DNA of 64,000 nt from Methylotenera sp. (GTDB lineage: Bacteria; Pseudomonadota; Gammaproteobacteria; Burkholderiales; Methylophilaceae): positions 24,394-88,393 of the forward strand of contig JADGRO010000013.1 of assembly GCA_017880905.1 (NCBI GenBank), read 5' to 3'. Made by a program: the position numbers and the translations under genes. The stretch's first letter is position 1, and each line of letters starts with the position of its first letter. The notes beneath the pieces were generated by a model. It made no database searches and was not told the origin of the DNA. It saw nothing but the letters and a program-made list of their open reading frames with translations. Below are positions 35,341-45,803 of this stretch, one piece after another.

Positions 35341-36162
35341 ATGCTAAAAACACGCATCATTACCGCGCTGATATTGGTCGCTGGTTTTATTCCCGCGTTG
35401 TTCATGCTTTCTAATACCTACTGGGCACTTGGCATGTTGGTTATATCGCTATTTGCTTTGTATGAGTGGGCCAGTATGATTAAGCTCACGCAAACGCAAA
35501 GCAATATTTACCTTGTAATCGCGACGATTGCAGGGCTATTCACATTGCCACTTATAGAACAGCATGGTTTCCATCTGTTTTTCTTTAAATCGCTCATCGT
35601 ATTTTTTATAGCTACGTTATTTTGGTCGCTTATTGTGCCTTTTTGGCTGGCAAAAAAGTGGTTTATCCGCAATAAATTCGTGATAGCAATGGTCGGTTTG
35701 ATGCTGATGATTCCATTATGGTTAGCGTTAATATGCACCAAAGGCGCAGATCCATGGCTGTTGCTGGCGCTATTAGCAACAATTTGGATAGCCGATAGCG
35801 CAGCTTATTTTGCGGGCAAAAACTTTGGTAAGCATAAGCTGGCTCCAGCCATTAGCCCAGGTAAAACATGGGAGGGAGTACTCGGTGCATTAGTCGCAGT
35901 CACACTATTTGGCGTAATGTTATACTTTGGGTTTTACATTAAAACGTTTGCAATTTTCCCAGCGCTTTGGATTGTCACTGGGTTTGGAGTGATCGGCGAT
36001 TTGTTTGAATCGATGATTAAACGTCAAGCCAATATCAAAGATAGTGGTGATTTATTACCGGGTCACGGCGGCATTCTAGATCGCATTGATGGCATTATCC
36101 CAAGCTTGCCCATCGCGATTATGATGATTTATGCTTACAATTACTTTGTGGTGGTTAACTAA
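35341..36162 (+). CDS. cdsA: Phosphatidate cytidylyltransferase
   Basis: 273 residues, strongly hydrophobic with about seven membrane helices. The CDP-DAG synthase signature is clear: ISPGKTWEGVLGALV and GDLFESMIKRQANIKDSGDL followed by PGHGGILDRIDG. It makes CDP-diacylglycerol, the precursor of all phospholipids here. It lies 9 bp after uppS and directly abuts dxr. Confidence 0.95.
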   Translation: MLKTRIITALILVAGFIPALFMLSNTYWALGMLVISLFALYEWASMIKLTQTQSNIYLVIATIAGLFTLPLIEQHGFHLFFFKSLIVFFIATLFWSLIVPFWLAKKWFIRNKFVIAMVGLMLMIPLWLALICTKGADPWLLLALLATIWIADSAAYFAGKNFGKHKLAPAISPGKTWEGVLGALVAVTLFGVMLYFGFYIKTFAIFPALWIVTGFGVIGDLFESMIKRQANIKDSGDLLPGHGGILDRIDGIIPSLPIAIMMIYAYNYFVVVN

Positions 36163-37362
36163 TTGCAAAACATCACCATTCTAGGCAGCACTGGCACTAT
36201 CGGCCAGCAAACGCTGGATGTGATTGCTCGTCATGCTAATGAGTATAAGGTGTTCGCGCTCGCTGCTAATTCCAATGTTGAGCCACTTTTAAAGCAATGC
36301 TTACAATTCAGGCCCAGAATTGCAGTATTGCTGGATGAAAAAGCGGCATTAGAATTACGCGCTCAACTTAAAGCGCACAACAGTAAAATTGAAGTGCTTT
36401 CGGGCGTAACAGGCTTAGAGCAGGTTTCTAGCGATGCGGATGTCGATGTTGTGATGGCCGCTATAGTTGGCGCAGCTGGCTTGAGACCCGCCATAGCGGC
36501 AGCGCGTGCTGGCAAGCGTATATTGCTAGCTAACAAAGAAACGCTGGTAATGGCAGGTAGCTTGTTTATGCAAGCGGTGAAAGCGGGTGGGGCTACTTTA
36601 CTACCAATAGATAGCGAACATAACGCCATTTTTCAAGTAATGCCATCACAAACTTTGCAACACTTGGTAGATGGCGGCGTACGCAAAATTATTCTTACCG
36701 CGTCGGGTGGACCATTTAGACAATATACGCAAGAGCAATTATCAAAAGTTACGTCAGAGTTGGCGCTAAAACATCCTAATTGGGTGATGGGTGCCAAAAT
36801 TACTATCGATTCCGCGACGCTAATGAATAAAGGCTTAGAGGTTATCGAAGCACATTGGTTATTTAATGCGAAACCAAGCCAAATCGACGTCGTCGTACAT
36901 CCACAAAGTATTATTCATTCGATGGTGGAATATATTGATGGTAGCATTTTGGCACAGCTCAGCAACCCCGATATGCGCACGCCAATTGCTTACGCATTGG
37001 GTTATCCAAACCGTATTGAATCAGGCGTTGCATCACTTAATTTGCTGGAAATCGCCAAGTTAGAATTCGAAGCACCTGATACCAAGCGCTTCCCATGTTT
37101 ACAGTTGGCTTATGACACACTGCAAGCTGGTGGCACAGCACCCGCTATACTCAATGCGGTCAACGAGATAGCAGTGGCCGCGTTTTTAAATAAACAAATC
37201 CACTTTTTAGACATTTCTTCTTTGATAGCAAAGGCTCTCAACACCATTAAAATTGCACCTGTCACTTCTTTAGAGCAACTCATCGCAGTCGATGCGGAAG
37301 CAAGAAACTTTGCCCTATCGTGCCTTGTCAGCCATGATTCTAAGCGGGTATTGACGGCATGA
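36163..37362 (+). CDS. dxr: 1-deoxy-D-xylulose-5-phosphate reductoisomerase
   Basis: 399 residues, TTG start immediately after the cdsA stop. NADPH-binding GSTGTIGQQTLDVIARH, LLANKETLVMAG, the substrate region LPIDSEHNAIFQ and ASGGPFR, and SATLMNKGLEVIEAHWLF are diagnostic. It makes MEP, the committed isoprenoid precursor that later feeds undecaprenyl and hopanoid routes found in this window. Overlaps rseP by 4 bp. Confidence 0.97.
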   Translation: MQNITILGSTGTIGQQTLDVIARHANEYKVFALAANSNVEPLLKQCLQFRPRIAVLLDEKAALELRAQLKAHNSKIEVLSGVTGLEQVSSDADVDVVMAAIVGAAGLRPAIAAARAGKRILLANKETLVMAGSLFMQAVKAGGATLLPIDSEHNAIFQVMPSQTLQHLVDGGVRKIILTASGGPFRQYTQEQLSKVTSELALKHPNWVMGAKITIDSATLMNKGLEVIEAHWLFNAKPSQIDVVVHPQSIIHSMVEYIDGSILAQLSNPDMRTPIAYALGYPNRIESGVASLNLLEIAKLEFEAPDTKRFPCLQLAYDTLQAGGTAPAILNAVNEIAVAAFLNKQIHFLDISSLIAKALNTIKIAPVTSLEQLIAVDAEARNFALSCLVSHDSKRVLTA

Positions 37363-38732
37363 CAACTTTGATTGCATTTATTGTCACCATAGGCGTGTTG
37401 GTGATTATCCACGAATTTGGTCATTTTCAGGTAGCGCGTTGGTGCAATGTCAAAGTACTGCGCTTCTCCGTTGGTTTTGGTAAACCACTATGGCAAAAAA
37501 CTTTCGGTAAAGACAAGACAGAATTTGCGCTGGCGGCGATTCCACTGGGTGGTTTTGTAAAAATGCTCGATGAAAACGAGCTAAAAGCCGAAGAAAATCC
37601 TGTTCACTATTCTGCAGATGATCTAAAACGTGCTTTTAATCGTCAAAATGTGTGGAAGCGCATCGCTATTGTATTGGCCGGACCATTGGCCAATTTGCTA
37701 TTAGCGATTGTGCTGTATTGGGGACTGTTTATGTTGGGCGTTACTGCCATGCGTCCGATTGTTGGTGTTGTTGCCGACAACAGCTTGGCCGCACAAGCCA
37801 GTTTAAAATCTGGCGAAATAATTCAAAAAATAGATGGTAAGCCGGTGAAATCGTGGCAAGAAGCGCGTTGGATATTACTTGAACAGTCACTCGAAAACAA
37901 AACGGTTGAAATTGAAGCCATCAATAACAACAACGAGTTGCTTCAACATACCTTAAGCTTTAATGGCATTAGCAATGATGCTGAGATTGATGTGCTAAAA
38001 AAAATAGGTGTGGAAGAGTTCAAACCTAATATCCCTGCCGTGATCGGTGAAATATTGACCGGTAGTGTCACAGAAAAGGCGGGTTTTATGCCAAACGACA
38101 AAATATTGCGGGTGGATAATGTTGAAATTGGTGATTGGGAGCAGGTGGTAAACACCATCAAAGATAGTCCCAATAAAAAATTACAATTTGAAATTGAGCG
38201 TGGCCAAAAAATATTACGCATCGCAGTCACTCCGGAGGCGATTAGAGAAGACAATCAAACCATAGGCAGAATGGGTGCAAGCGTAAAATTAGACAAAAAC
38301 GAATTAGATAAGCTATTGATTGAGTTACATTATTCTCCATTAGCAAGTTTGCAAAAAGCGATTGCTAAAACATGGGATACTTCAATTTTTAGCCTTAAAA
38401 TGCTTGGTAAAATGGTCACAGGAAAAGTGCCTTTAACAAGTATTAGTGGCCCAGTGACAATTGCGGCATTTGCCGGGGAGAGTGCAAATTTAGGCATAAA
38501 AACATTTTTGGGGTTTTTAGCTTTGGTTAGCATTAGCATAGGCGTACTCAACCTTTTACCAATTCCAGTGTTAGATGGCGGCCATTTGATGTATTATATG
38601 GCTGAGATTTTTAAAGGTTCACCAGTATCAGAGCAAGCAATGCTGGTAGGCCAAAAAATAGGCTTTGGATTACTAGGTTTACTCATGACAATTGCAATTT
38701 TTAACGACTTTAGTAGATTATTCGCGGGTTAG
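37359..38732 (+). CDS. rseP: Site-2 protease RseP
   Basis: 457 residues. Zinc site HEFGH near residue 18, two PDZ segments in the middle (around 125-210 and 220-300), and the second catalytic element NLLPIPVLDGGHLMYY near 405. Four membrane helices. It releases sigma-E by cleaving RseA and clears signal peptides. ATGA overlap with dxr. It precedes bamA as in most proteobacteria. Confidence 0.96.
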   Translation: MTTLIAFIVTIGVLVIIHEFGHFQVARWCNVKVLRFSVGFGKPLWQKTFGKDKTEFALAAIPLGGFVKMLDENELKAEENPVHYSADDLKRAFNRQNVWKRIAIVLAGPLANLLLAIVLYWGLFMLGVTAMRPIVGVVADNSLAAQASLKSGEIIQKIDGKPVKSWQEARWILLEQSLENKTVEIEAINNNNELLQHTLSFNGISNDAEIDVLKKIGVEEFKPNIPAVIGEILTGSVTEKAGFMPNDKILRVDNVEIGDWEQVVNTIKDSPNKKLQFEIERGQKILRIAVTPEAIREDNQTIGRMGASVKLDKNELDKLLIELHYSPLASLQKAIAKTWDTSIFSLKMLGKMVTGKVPLTSISGPVTIAAFAGESANLGIKTFLGFLALVSISIGVLNLLPIPVLDGGHLMYYMAEIFKGSPVSEQAMLVGQKIGFGLLGLLMTIAIFNDFSRLFAG

Positions 38733-38737
38733 TAGTT

Positions 38738-41035
38738 TTGTTTAAAACCCGTTATATTTCAACACTCATCATCGCTCTATTCAGCCATCATGCAATGGCG
38801 CTAGAGCCGTTTGTCATTAAAGATATTCGCGTTGAGGGCTTGCAACGCACCGAGCCTGGCACGGTGTTTAACTATTTGCCTGTGCAAGCGGGTGACGTGA
38901 TGAGCGACGAAAAAGCCACGCAAGCGATTAAAGCGCTGTATAACACCGGTTTTTTTAAAGATGTGCGTATCGAAGCCGATGGCGACGTACTGGTGGTGAC
39001 TGTGCAGGAACGCTCAGCCATTGCCAAGATTGATTTTAGCGGCAACAAATCTTTCCCGTCTGACAAAATGACCGAAGGTTTAAAGCAAATCGGCATTTCA
39101 GAAGGTTTAATATTCGATAAATCTCAACTAGACCGTGCGGAACAAGAAATCAAACGTCAATATTTAGCACAAGGCAAATACGGAGCTACCGTTAAAACTA
39201 TTGTTTCGCCACTTGAGCGCAATCGCGTAGCGGTGCGTTTTGAGATTGAAGAGGGCGTGGTTGCTAAGATTCGCGACATCAATATTGTTGGTAATAATGC
39301 TTTTTCTACTGATGATTTGCGAGCAGAATTCTTGCTAACAACACCCAATTGGATGAGTTGGTGGAACAAAGATGACCAGTATTCCAAGCAAAAACTAACC
39401 GCGGACTTAGAAACGCTTAAATCGTTTTATTTGAACCAGGGGTACTTGGAATTTTCGGTTGATTCTACGCAAGTGTCTATTTCGCCTGATAAGCAGGATA
39501 TTTACATTACGGTGAATGTGACTGAAGGCGAAAAATATACCATTAGTGATGTGAAACTAGCTGGTGAATTGCAAGTGCCGGAATCAGAACTTAAGCCATT
39601 GATTACGGTAGAAAAAGGCGATATTTTTAATCGTCAAAAAATCACCGAAAGTAGTAAAGCAATAGGTGATAGATTGGGTAACGAAGGATATGCGTTTTCA
39701 AACGTCAATGCAATTCCAGAAATCAATAAAGAAAATCACACCGCCGCGTTTACTTTTTTTGTTGATCCTGGCAAACGCGTGTATGTGCATCGTATTAACT
39801 TAACAGGCAATACACGTACGCGTGACTCAGTATTGCGTCGCGAAATGCGCCAGCTGGAATCCGCTTGGTATGCAGGTGACAAAATTAACAGATCTAAAGA
39901 GCGTTTAAATCGGTTGAATTATTTTGATAATGTAGACATCGAAACACCAGCCGTACCAGGCACTAATGATCAGGTGGATGTGAATATCAATGTTACAGAA
40001 AAATCGACAGGTAGCATTCAATTTGGCGCAGGCTTATCCAGTAGTGAAGGGGTGGTGGTTGGAGTTACAGTCAACCAGCCAAATTTTTTAGGCACTGGTA
40101 ATCAAGTTTCTGCGCAAGTCAATACGGGCAAAGTTAACACAACTTACTCGCTTTCTTATACCGATCCTTATTTTACGCCAGATGGTATTAGTCGTGGCTT
40201 TGATGTGTACAGGCGTGACGTTGATACTCAGTCATTGAATATTGCTAATTACCGTAGCAAATCCTATGGAGCCGGCGTACGGTTTGGTTTACCGCTGGGC
40301 GAAAAAGAGTTTTTCTCTGTAGGCTTAACAGGTGATTTGACTAAAATTAGCTTAACAGACCAAAGTCCTAAGCAGTACAAAGATTTTTGTGGTAACTCAA
40401 GTGGTTGTACCAGTAATTCTATACCGTTGGTGCTAGCATGGACGTATGACTCACGTGACAGCACTTTGTTTCCAAATAAGGGTGTTTTTCAACGCTTGAC
40501 TACTGAAGTTGCTGTGCCAGGGCTAGATTTGGAATATTACAAACTTGAATATAAACACACGTGGTATCAAAACCTGAGGAAAGACTATACCTTAATGTTA
40601 AATGGCGAGCTTGGTTATGCCGACAGCTATGGTAGTAGAGCCTACCCGTTCTTTAAGAATTTTTTTGTAGGTGGTGTTAACTCGGTGCGTGGCTTTGACG
40701 ATGGTGCCATTGGACCGCGTGACATTGATCCTTCAACAGGAGTTGATTTTGCAACAGGTGGCACGAAACGCATTGTGGGTAATGCTGAAATTTTTGCGCC
40801 AGTTCCGTTTATTAAAAATTCATCACAATTCCGCCTAAGTGCATTCGTGGATGGCGGAGATGTGTATGCCAAAGGACAAGGCATTAGTTTGGGAGATCTA
40901 CGTTATTCGGCTGGTATTGGTGTTAGCTGGTATTCACCTTTTGGCCCGCTAAAATTAGTGTTAGCCAAACCGTTGAATAAACAAACAGGTGATAGAACGC
41001 AAACTTTGCAGTTCCAACTCGGCTCGCAATTTTAG
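38738..41035 (+). CDS. bamA: BamA, outer membrane protein assembly factor
   Basis: 765 residues, TTG start, 5 bp after rseP. Signal peptide ending at HHAMALEPF. Five POTRA domains (FVIKDIRVEGLQRTEPGTVF and VHRINLTGNTRTRDSVLRREMRQLE mark the first and last). A 16-strand barrel follows, with the lid-lock motif VRGFDDGAIGPRD and a terminal strand TQTLQFQLGSQF ending in aromatic Phe. Central subunit of the BAM machine. Confidence 0.97.
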   Translation: MFKTRYISTLIIALFSHHAMALEPFVIKDIRVEGLQRTEPGTVFNYLPVQAGDVMSDEKATQAIKALYNTGFFKDVRIEADGDVLVVTVQERSAIAKIDFSGNKSFPSDKMTEGLKQIGISEGLIFDKSQLDRAEQEIKRQYLAQGKYGATVKTIVSPLERNRVAVRFEIEEGVVAKIRDINIVGNNAFSTDDLRAEFLLTTPNWMSWWNKDDQYSKQKLTADLETLKSFYLNQGYLEFSVDSTQVSISPDKQDIYITVNVTEGEKYTISDVKLAGELQVPESELKPLITVEKGDIFNRQKITESSKAIGDRLGNEGYAFSNVNAIPEINKENHTAAFTFFVDPGKRVYVHRINLTGNTRTRDSVLRREMRQLESAWYAGDKINRSKERLNRLNYFDNVDIETPAVPGTNDQVDVNINVTEKSTGSIQFGAGLSSSEGVVVGVTVNQPNFLGTGNQVSAQVNTGKVNTTYSLSYTDPYFTPDGISRGFDVYRRDVDTQSLNIANYRSKSYGAGVRFGLPLGEKEFFSVGLTGDLTKISLTDQSPKQYKDFCGNSSGCTSNSIPLVLAWTYDSRDSTLFPNKGVFQRLTTEVAVPGLDLEYYKLEYKHTWYQNLRKDYTLMLNGELGYADSYGSRAYPFFKNFFVGGVNSVRGFDDGAIGPRDIDPSTGVDFATGGTKRIVGNAEIFAPVPFIKNSSQFRLSAFVDGGDVYAKGQGISLGDLRYSAGIGVSWYSPFGPLKLVLAKPLNKQTGDRTQTLQFQLGSQF

Positions 41036-41128
41036 CTTAATTAACTTGCCAAATTATTTCAGTGCCAAATTTAATAGTAGAATGAACAGTATTGAGCTTT
41101 GATGCTCAGAATAGTTAGGAGATATAAA

Positions 41129-41644
41129 TTGAATCATCAGTTAAAAACGTTAATGCTAGCCGGATTATTTGCATTGACAGTAGGCCTTAGCGCCAACACA
41201 ATTGCAGCAGAGCTTAAAATTGGGTATGTACAGGTCGATAAAATTCTCCAAGATGCGCCACAAACAGCAGAAAGCGGTAAAAAACTGGAACGAGAATTCA
41301 GCCCTCGTTCTCAAGATTTAGATAAAATGCAGAAGCAAATTCACGATATTGAAGCAAGTTTGGATAAAGAAGGAGTGACGCTTCCAGAAACGGATAGACG
41401 CAATAAAGAGCGCGATGTTTCTAATATGAAGATTGATTTTCAACGTAAACAGCGCGAGCTCAGAGAAGACATTAATTTGCGTAAAAATGAAGAACTTGCC
41501 AGCCTGCAAGACCGTATCAATAAAGCAGTTCAGTCCGTATCTGAGAGCGAAGGCTATGATTTGGTAGTGTATGGCGGGGTGGCTTATGCCAGCAAAAAAA
41601 TTGATATCACAGATAAAGTATTAAAACTTTTAGGTAAAAAATAA
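41129..41644 (+). CDS. skp: Skp/OmpH periplasmic chaperone
   Basis: 171 residues. I start at TTG 41129, preceded by AGGAGATATAAA, instead of the track start 41099. This yields a clean signal peptide (MNHQLKTLMLAGLFALTVGL, cut near IAAELK). KIGYVQVDKIL, a long charged coiled coil (QDLDKMQKQIHDIEASLDKE, RNKERDVSNMKIDFQRKQRE) and the GYDLVVYGGVAYASKKIDIT end are typical Skp. It holds unfolded outer membrane proteins for BamA. Confidence 0.94.
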   Translation: MNHQLKTLMLAGLFALTVGLSANTIAAELKIGYVQVDKILQDAPQTAESGKKLEREFSPRSQDLDKMQKQIHDIEASLDKEGVTLPETDRRNKERDVSNMKIDFQRKQRELREDINLRKNEELASLQDRINKAVQSVSESEGYDLVVYGGVAYASKKIDITDKVLKLLGKK

Positions 41645-41674
41645 GTATAAATTTAAGTTTTATGGTCGTTATTT

Positions 41675-42748
41675 ATGAGCTTCAATTTATCGCTTCAGCA
41701 AATCGTCGAACAATTAGGCGGCACAATTTCAGGTAATCCTGAAACTCAAATTACTCGAGTTGGCTCACTGGCGCTGGCGCAAACTGGCGCCATTAGTTTT
41801 TTTAACGATACAAAATATATTTCACAGCTGAAGAATACGATTGCGAGTGCTGTCATTATTGGATCTGAGTATGCACCACTTACTAACATACCCAAAATAG
41901 TTACCGAAAATCCTTACGCTTATTTTGCCAAGGTTTCGCTATTATTAAATCCGGCTTACGCTGCTCCTAAAGGCATACAAACGAGTGCTGTCGTAGATGT
42001 TTCTGTTAGCGTGCCCACAAACTGTAGTATTGGCGCAAATGTAGTGATAGAAGCCAATGTCACACTTGGCAATAATGTCACTATCGGCGCAGGTTGTGTG
42101 ATTGAACGCAACTCAAGCATTGCCGATAACACGATTTTGGAAGCCAATGTCACCATTAAACATGGTTGCCAAATTGGTCAAAATTGCCATTTATTTTCTG
42201 GCTGCGTGATCGGCAACGATGGCTTCGGCTACGCGGAAGAGGCTAGAACTGGTAAGGATAAGCACTGGGTAAAAATTCCACAGGTAGGGCGCGTCATCAT
42301 TCACGACAATGTGGATATAGGCGCCAACACTACAGTAGACCGCGGCACAATTGACGACACAGTAATTGAGGAAGGTGTAAAGTTAGACAATCTTATCCAA
42401 ATTGCCCACAACTGTAGAATAGGCGCGCATACTGTGATTGCTGGGTGCGTTGGTATTGCCGGCAGCGCAGTCATTGGCAAGCATTGCAAAATTGGTGGTG
42501 CCGCCATGATTCTTGGTCATTTGAGTGTTGTGGATAACGTGACTATTTCGCCTGGCAGCATGATTATGCGCTCTATTAACAAGGTTGGCACGTATACTGC
42601 GCTCATGCCGTCGCAAGCACATGAAGATTGGCTTAAAACCGCTGCAAATATTCGCCGCTTGAGCCAATTTACAGATAAAATAAAGTACTTGGAAGCAGCC
42701 ATTACAAAATTAAGCTTGCAGAGCCAAAGCAAGCCCTCTAAAAAGTGA
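41675..42748 (+). CDS. lpxD: LpxD, UDP-3-O-acylglucosamine N-acyltransferase
   Basis: 357 residues. N-terminal uridine-binding domain, then a left-handed beta-helix of hexapeptide repeats ([20 protein letters not shown], and so on), with the catalytic His in [17 protein letters not shown]-terminal helix follows. It carries out the third step of lipid A synthesis. Lies 30 bp after skp. Confidence 0.96.
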   Translation: MSFNLSLQQIVEQLGGTISGNPETQITRVGSLALAQTGAISFFNDTKYISQLKNTIASAVIIGSEYAPLTNIPKIVTENPYAYFAKVSLLLNPAYAAPKGIQTSAVVDVSVSVPTNCSIGANVVIEANVTLGNNVTIGAGCVIERNSSIADNTILEANVTIKHGCQIGQNCHLFSGCVIGNDGFGYAEEARTGKDKHWVKIPQVGRVIIHDNVDIGANTTVDRGTIDDTVIEEGVKLDNLIQIAHNCRIGAHTVIAGCVGIAGSAVIGKHCKIGGAAMILGHLSVVDNVTISPGSMIMRSINKVGTYTALMPSQAHEDWLKTAANIRRLSQFTDKIKYLEAAITKLSLQSQSKPSKK

Positions 42749-42760
42749 TAGGGAAAAAAT

Positions 42761-43225
42761 ATGTCAGATACTGCTGCAAGCGCCACTAGCATGGACATTC
42801 ACGAAATCTTAGATCATCTTCCACATCGTTACCCATTTGTGCTGATAGACCGCGTGCTTTCAATAGATCTGGGCAAAGAAATTACTGCGCTTAAAAATGT
42901 AAGTGTGAATGAACCTTACTTTCCAGGCCACTTTCCTTATCATCCCGTAATGCCGGGTGTATTGATTATAGAGGCGATGGCGCAAGCGGCCGCCATATTA
43001 TCTTTCAAAACAGCGAGTAAAAAACCAAGTGATGATTCTGTGTATTATTTTGCTGGCATCGATAAGGCGCGCTTTAAAAAACCCGTGTTGCCAGGCGATC
43101 AAATTATACTTAACGTTAAAATTGATCGTATATTAAATGGAATTTGGAAATACACAGGCGTTGCTACTGTAGATGGCACTGTCGTCGCTGAGGCTAGCAT
43201 GATGTGTATTTTAAAAACCATTTAA
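42761..43225 (+). CDS. fabZ: 3-hydroxyacyl-ACP dehydratase FabZ
   Basis: 154 residues. [18 protein letters not shown] with the catalytic His, then [20 protein letters not shown] with the catalytic Glu, of the hot-dog fold. It dehydrates 3-hydroxyacyl-ACP in chain elongation and competes with LpxA for the C14 substrate; the genes are adjacent as usual. A 10-residue N-terminal stretch (SDTAASATS) precedes the common family start. Confidence 0.96.
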   Translation: MSDTAASATSMDIHEILDHLPHRYPFVLIDRVLSIDLGKEITALKNVSVNEPYFPGHFPYHPVMPGVLIIEAMAQAAAILSFKTASKKPSDDSVYYFAGIDKARFKKPVLPGDQIILNVKIDRILNGIWKYTGVATVDGTVVAEASMMCILKTI

Positions 43226-43269
43226 ATCAAATAATTAAAATTTTAATTTAAAGTAATAAGTTAAGTATT

Positions 43270-44049
43270 ATGTCAGCAAAAATACACGCAACTGCAATTA
43301 TAGACAAGAAGGCAGAGATCGACCCCAGCGTAGAAGTCGGTGCATATTCTATTATAGGCGCAGGCGTGAAAGTGGACGCCAATACACGCATTGGAAGCCA
43401 TGTGGTGTTACAAGGCCCAACAACCATTGGTAAAAACAACCAGATTTTCCAGTTTTCCTCCCTTGGTGAACAACCACAAGACAAAAAATACGCTGGTGAA
43501 CCTACATCCCTCGAAATCGGCGATAACAATACCATTCGCGAGTTTTGTACCTTTAATCGCGGCACTGTGCAAGACGAGGGCGTTACCCGTATAGGCAGCG
43601 ACAACTGGATTATGGCTTACGTACACATTGCCCATGATTGCCAAATTGGTAACCACACCATTTTCGCTAATAATGCCTCGCTAGCAGGGCATGCGGATAT
43701 CCATGATTACGTCATTCTGGGCGGATTTACCCTGGTGCACCAGTTTTGCAAAATTGGTGCGCACGTCATCACTGCTGCAGGCTCGGTAGTGTTTAAGGAT
43801 ATTCCACCTTACATTACGGCCGCAGGCTATGATGCAAAACCCCGCGGCATCAATATTGAAGGCCTTAAACGGCGTGGCTTTAGTGTTGAGAGCGTTGCTC
43901 AGATAAAACGTGCATACAAAACGCTTTATCGCAACAACCTGACACTGGATGAAGCCAAAATTGCGCTTAAGAAACAGTCAAAAACTTGCCCTGAGCTAGG
44001 TATTTTGCTGGAGTTCTTGACTATCTCTACGCGCAGCATCGTTCGGTAG
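43270..44049 (+). CDS. lpxA: LpxA, UDP-N-acetylglucosamine acyltransferase
   Basis: 259 residues. IHATAIIDKKAEIDPSVEVGAYSIIG begins the hexapeptide beta-helix; catalytic His lies in AYVHIAHDCQIGNH near residue 122; C-terminal helical domain IEGLKRRGFSVESVAQIKRA. First step of lipid A synthesis. Length is normal. Confidence 0.97.
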   Translation: MSAKIHATAIIDKKAEIDPSVEVGAYSIIGAGVKVDANTRIGSHVVLQGPTTIGKNNQIFQFSSLGEQPQDKKYAGEPTSLEIGDNNTIREFCTFNRGTVQDEGVTRIGSDNWIMAYVHIAHDCQIGNHTIFANNASLAGHADIHDYVILGGFTLVHQFCKIGAHVITAAGSVVFKDIPPYITAAGYDAKPRGINIEGLKRRGFSVESVAQIKRAYKTLYRNNLTLDEAKIALKKQSKTCPELGILLEFLTISTRSIVR

Positions 44050-44061
44050 GGGGCTGGCAGA

Positions 44062-45201
44062 ATGACCACGATTGGTATTGTAGCCGGCGAAGCTTCCGGT
44101 GATTTGCTTGGCAGTCATCTTGTTTGCGCCCTAAAAAAATATCGACCAGACCTTGAGTTTGTTGGCATTGCAGGGCCAATGATGCAAGCCGAGGGCGTTA
44201 AATCCTTGTTTCCAATGGAGCGTCTCTCAGTATCCGGCTATTTCGAAGTGCTGAGGCATTTGCCCGGACTTTTAAAAATTCGCAAAGGGTTATTACGATA
44301 TTTCTTAAAAAATCCCCCTGATATTTTTATCGGCATTGATGCACCCGATTTCAATTTTGGCCTTGAGCGTAACCTGAAGCGCAAAGGCATACCTACCGTG
44401 CATTACGTTAGTCCATCTATTTGGGCTTGGCGCAAAGGCCGCATGGGTAAAATCAAGCGCGCAGTATCGCATGTGTTGGCCTTATTTCCGTTTGAACCTG
44501 CTTTGTATGAGAATGCTGGCGTGCCTGTCACTTACGTTGGACATCCTTTAGCGGATGAATTACCGCTAAAACCCAATAAAAAAACCGCAAGAGAATTACT
44601 TAAAATTGAGAAAAATAAGCTTGTCATTACCATGTTACCAGGTAGTCGCCAATCGGAAGTACGCCAACATGCCGATTTATTCGTCAAAACCGCGCAAATT
44701 ATCAGCCAAGATAACGTTAATACGCAGTTCTTGGTGCCTTTAATTACGCGCGAAACGCGTCAAATTTTCGAGAGTGCGCTTTACAAAAATGCACCCGAAA
44801 ATTTAGATTTGGATATCCTATTTGGCCACGCGCATGATGCTATGGAGGCCGCAGATGTAGTGCTCGTTGCATCCGGCACTGCCACGCTGGAAGCCGCGCT
44901 GCTAAAGCGTCCTATGGTGATTACTTACCGGATGCCAACCTTAAGCTGGTGGATAGTAAAGCGCATGACTTATTTGCCTTATGTCGGGCTGCCAAATATT
45001 TTAGCGGGTAAGTTTGTGGTGCCGGAATTGCTGCAAAAAGCGGCCACACCACAAAAATTGGCAGACGCCGTTTCATTGTTGTTGGTCGATAGAAACCAAA
45101 CCCAGGAAATTAAAGAAGAATTTACCAACATTCATCAAACCTTGAAGCAGAATAGTGCAAAAAAAGCGGCTGAAGTCGTGTTGTCTTATCTTAAGGCCTA
45201 G
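44062..45201 (+). CDS. lpxB: LpxB, lipid A disaccharide synthase
   Basis: 379 residues of the GT19 family. [60 protein letters not shown] and [18 protein letters not shown] are the conserved blocks. It condenses UDP-2,3-diacylglucosamine with lipid X. Followed 11 bp later by rnhB. Confidence 0.97.
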   Translation: MTTIGIVAGEASGDLLGSHLVCALKKYRPDLEFVGIAGPMMQAEGVKSLFPMERLSVSGYFEVLRHLPGLLKIRKGLLRYFLKNPPDIFIGIDAPDFNFGLERNLKRKGIPTVHYVSPSIWAWRKGRMGKIKRAVSHVLALFPFEPALYENAGVPVTYVGHPLADELPLKPNKKTARELLKIEKNKLVITMLPGSRQSEVRQHADLFVKTAQIISQDNVNTQFLVPLITRETRQIFESALYKNAPENLDLDILFGHAHDAMEAADVVLVASGTATLEAALLKRPMVITYRMPTLSWWIVKRMTYLPYVGLPNILAGKFVVPELLQKAATPQKLADAVSLLLVDRNQTQEIKEEFTNIHQTLKQNSAKKAAEVVLSYLKA

Positions 45202-45212
45202 TTACCTTTAAA

Positions 45213-45800
45213 ATGTTAGGCTCTTCAATTTTAGTCTGTGGCGTAGATGAAGCAGGGCGCGGACCGCTAGCAGGTAGTGTGTATGCGGCAGCAGTGATAT
45301 TAAATGTGAATAATCCGATAGCAGGTTTGGCGGATTCTAAAAAACTCTCCGAGAAAAAACGTGATTTTTTAAGTGGTGAAATTAAAACCAAATCACTCGC
45401 TTGGGCAATTGCCAGTGCGAGTTGCCAAGAGATTGATCAAATCAACATTCTACAAGCCAGCCTACTCGCCATGAAACGCGCTATTGAGGCTATGCAAGTG
45501 CGATTCAACATTACACCAAGTTTGGTACAAGTAGACGGCAATAAATGCCCAAAAATCAGCTTGCCATGCGAGGCAATTGTGAAAGGTGATAGCAAGGTGC
45601 AAGCTATTTCCGCCGCGTCTATTCTGGCAAAAGTCGCGCGCGATGCAGAACTGTATGAATTAGATAAAATCTACCCACAATACGGCTTTGCACAACATAA
45701 AGGCTATCCGGCACCTAAGCACCTATTGGCGCTGCAGGCACATGGCATTTGCCCGCAACACCGCTTAAGTTATGCGCCGGTGAAGGCTTTGTTACCTTAA
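45213..45800 (+). CDS. rnhB: Ribonuclease HII
   Basis: 195 residues. [22 protein letters not shown] holds the DEAGRG active site, VDGNKCPKI and [14 protein letters not shown] complete the carboxylate set. It removes ribonucleotides from DNA. Last gene of the plus-strand envelope cluster; the HEPN-like gene converges 3 bp from its stop with no terminator between. Confidence 0.96.
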   Translation: MLGSSILVCGVDEAGRGPLAGSVYAAAVILNVNNPIAGLADSKKLSEKKRDFLSGEIKTKSLAWAIASASCQEIDQINILQASLLAMKRAIEAMQVRFNITPSLVQVDGNKCPKISLPCEAIVKGDSKVQAISAASILAKVARDAELYELDKIYPQYGFAQHKGYPAPKHLLALQAHGICPQHRLSYAPVKALLP

Positions 45801-45803
45801 GCG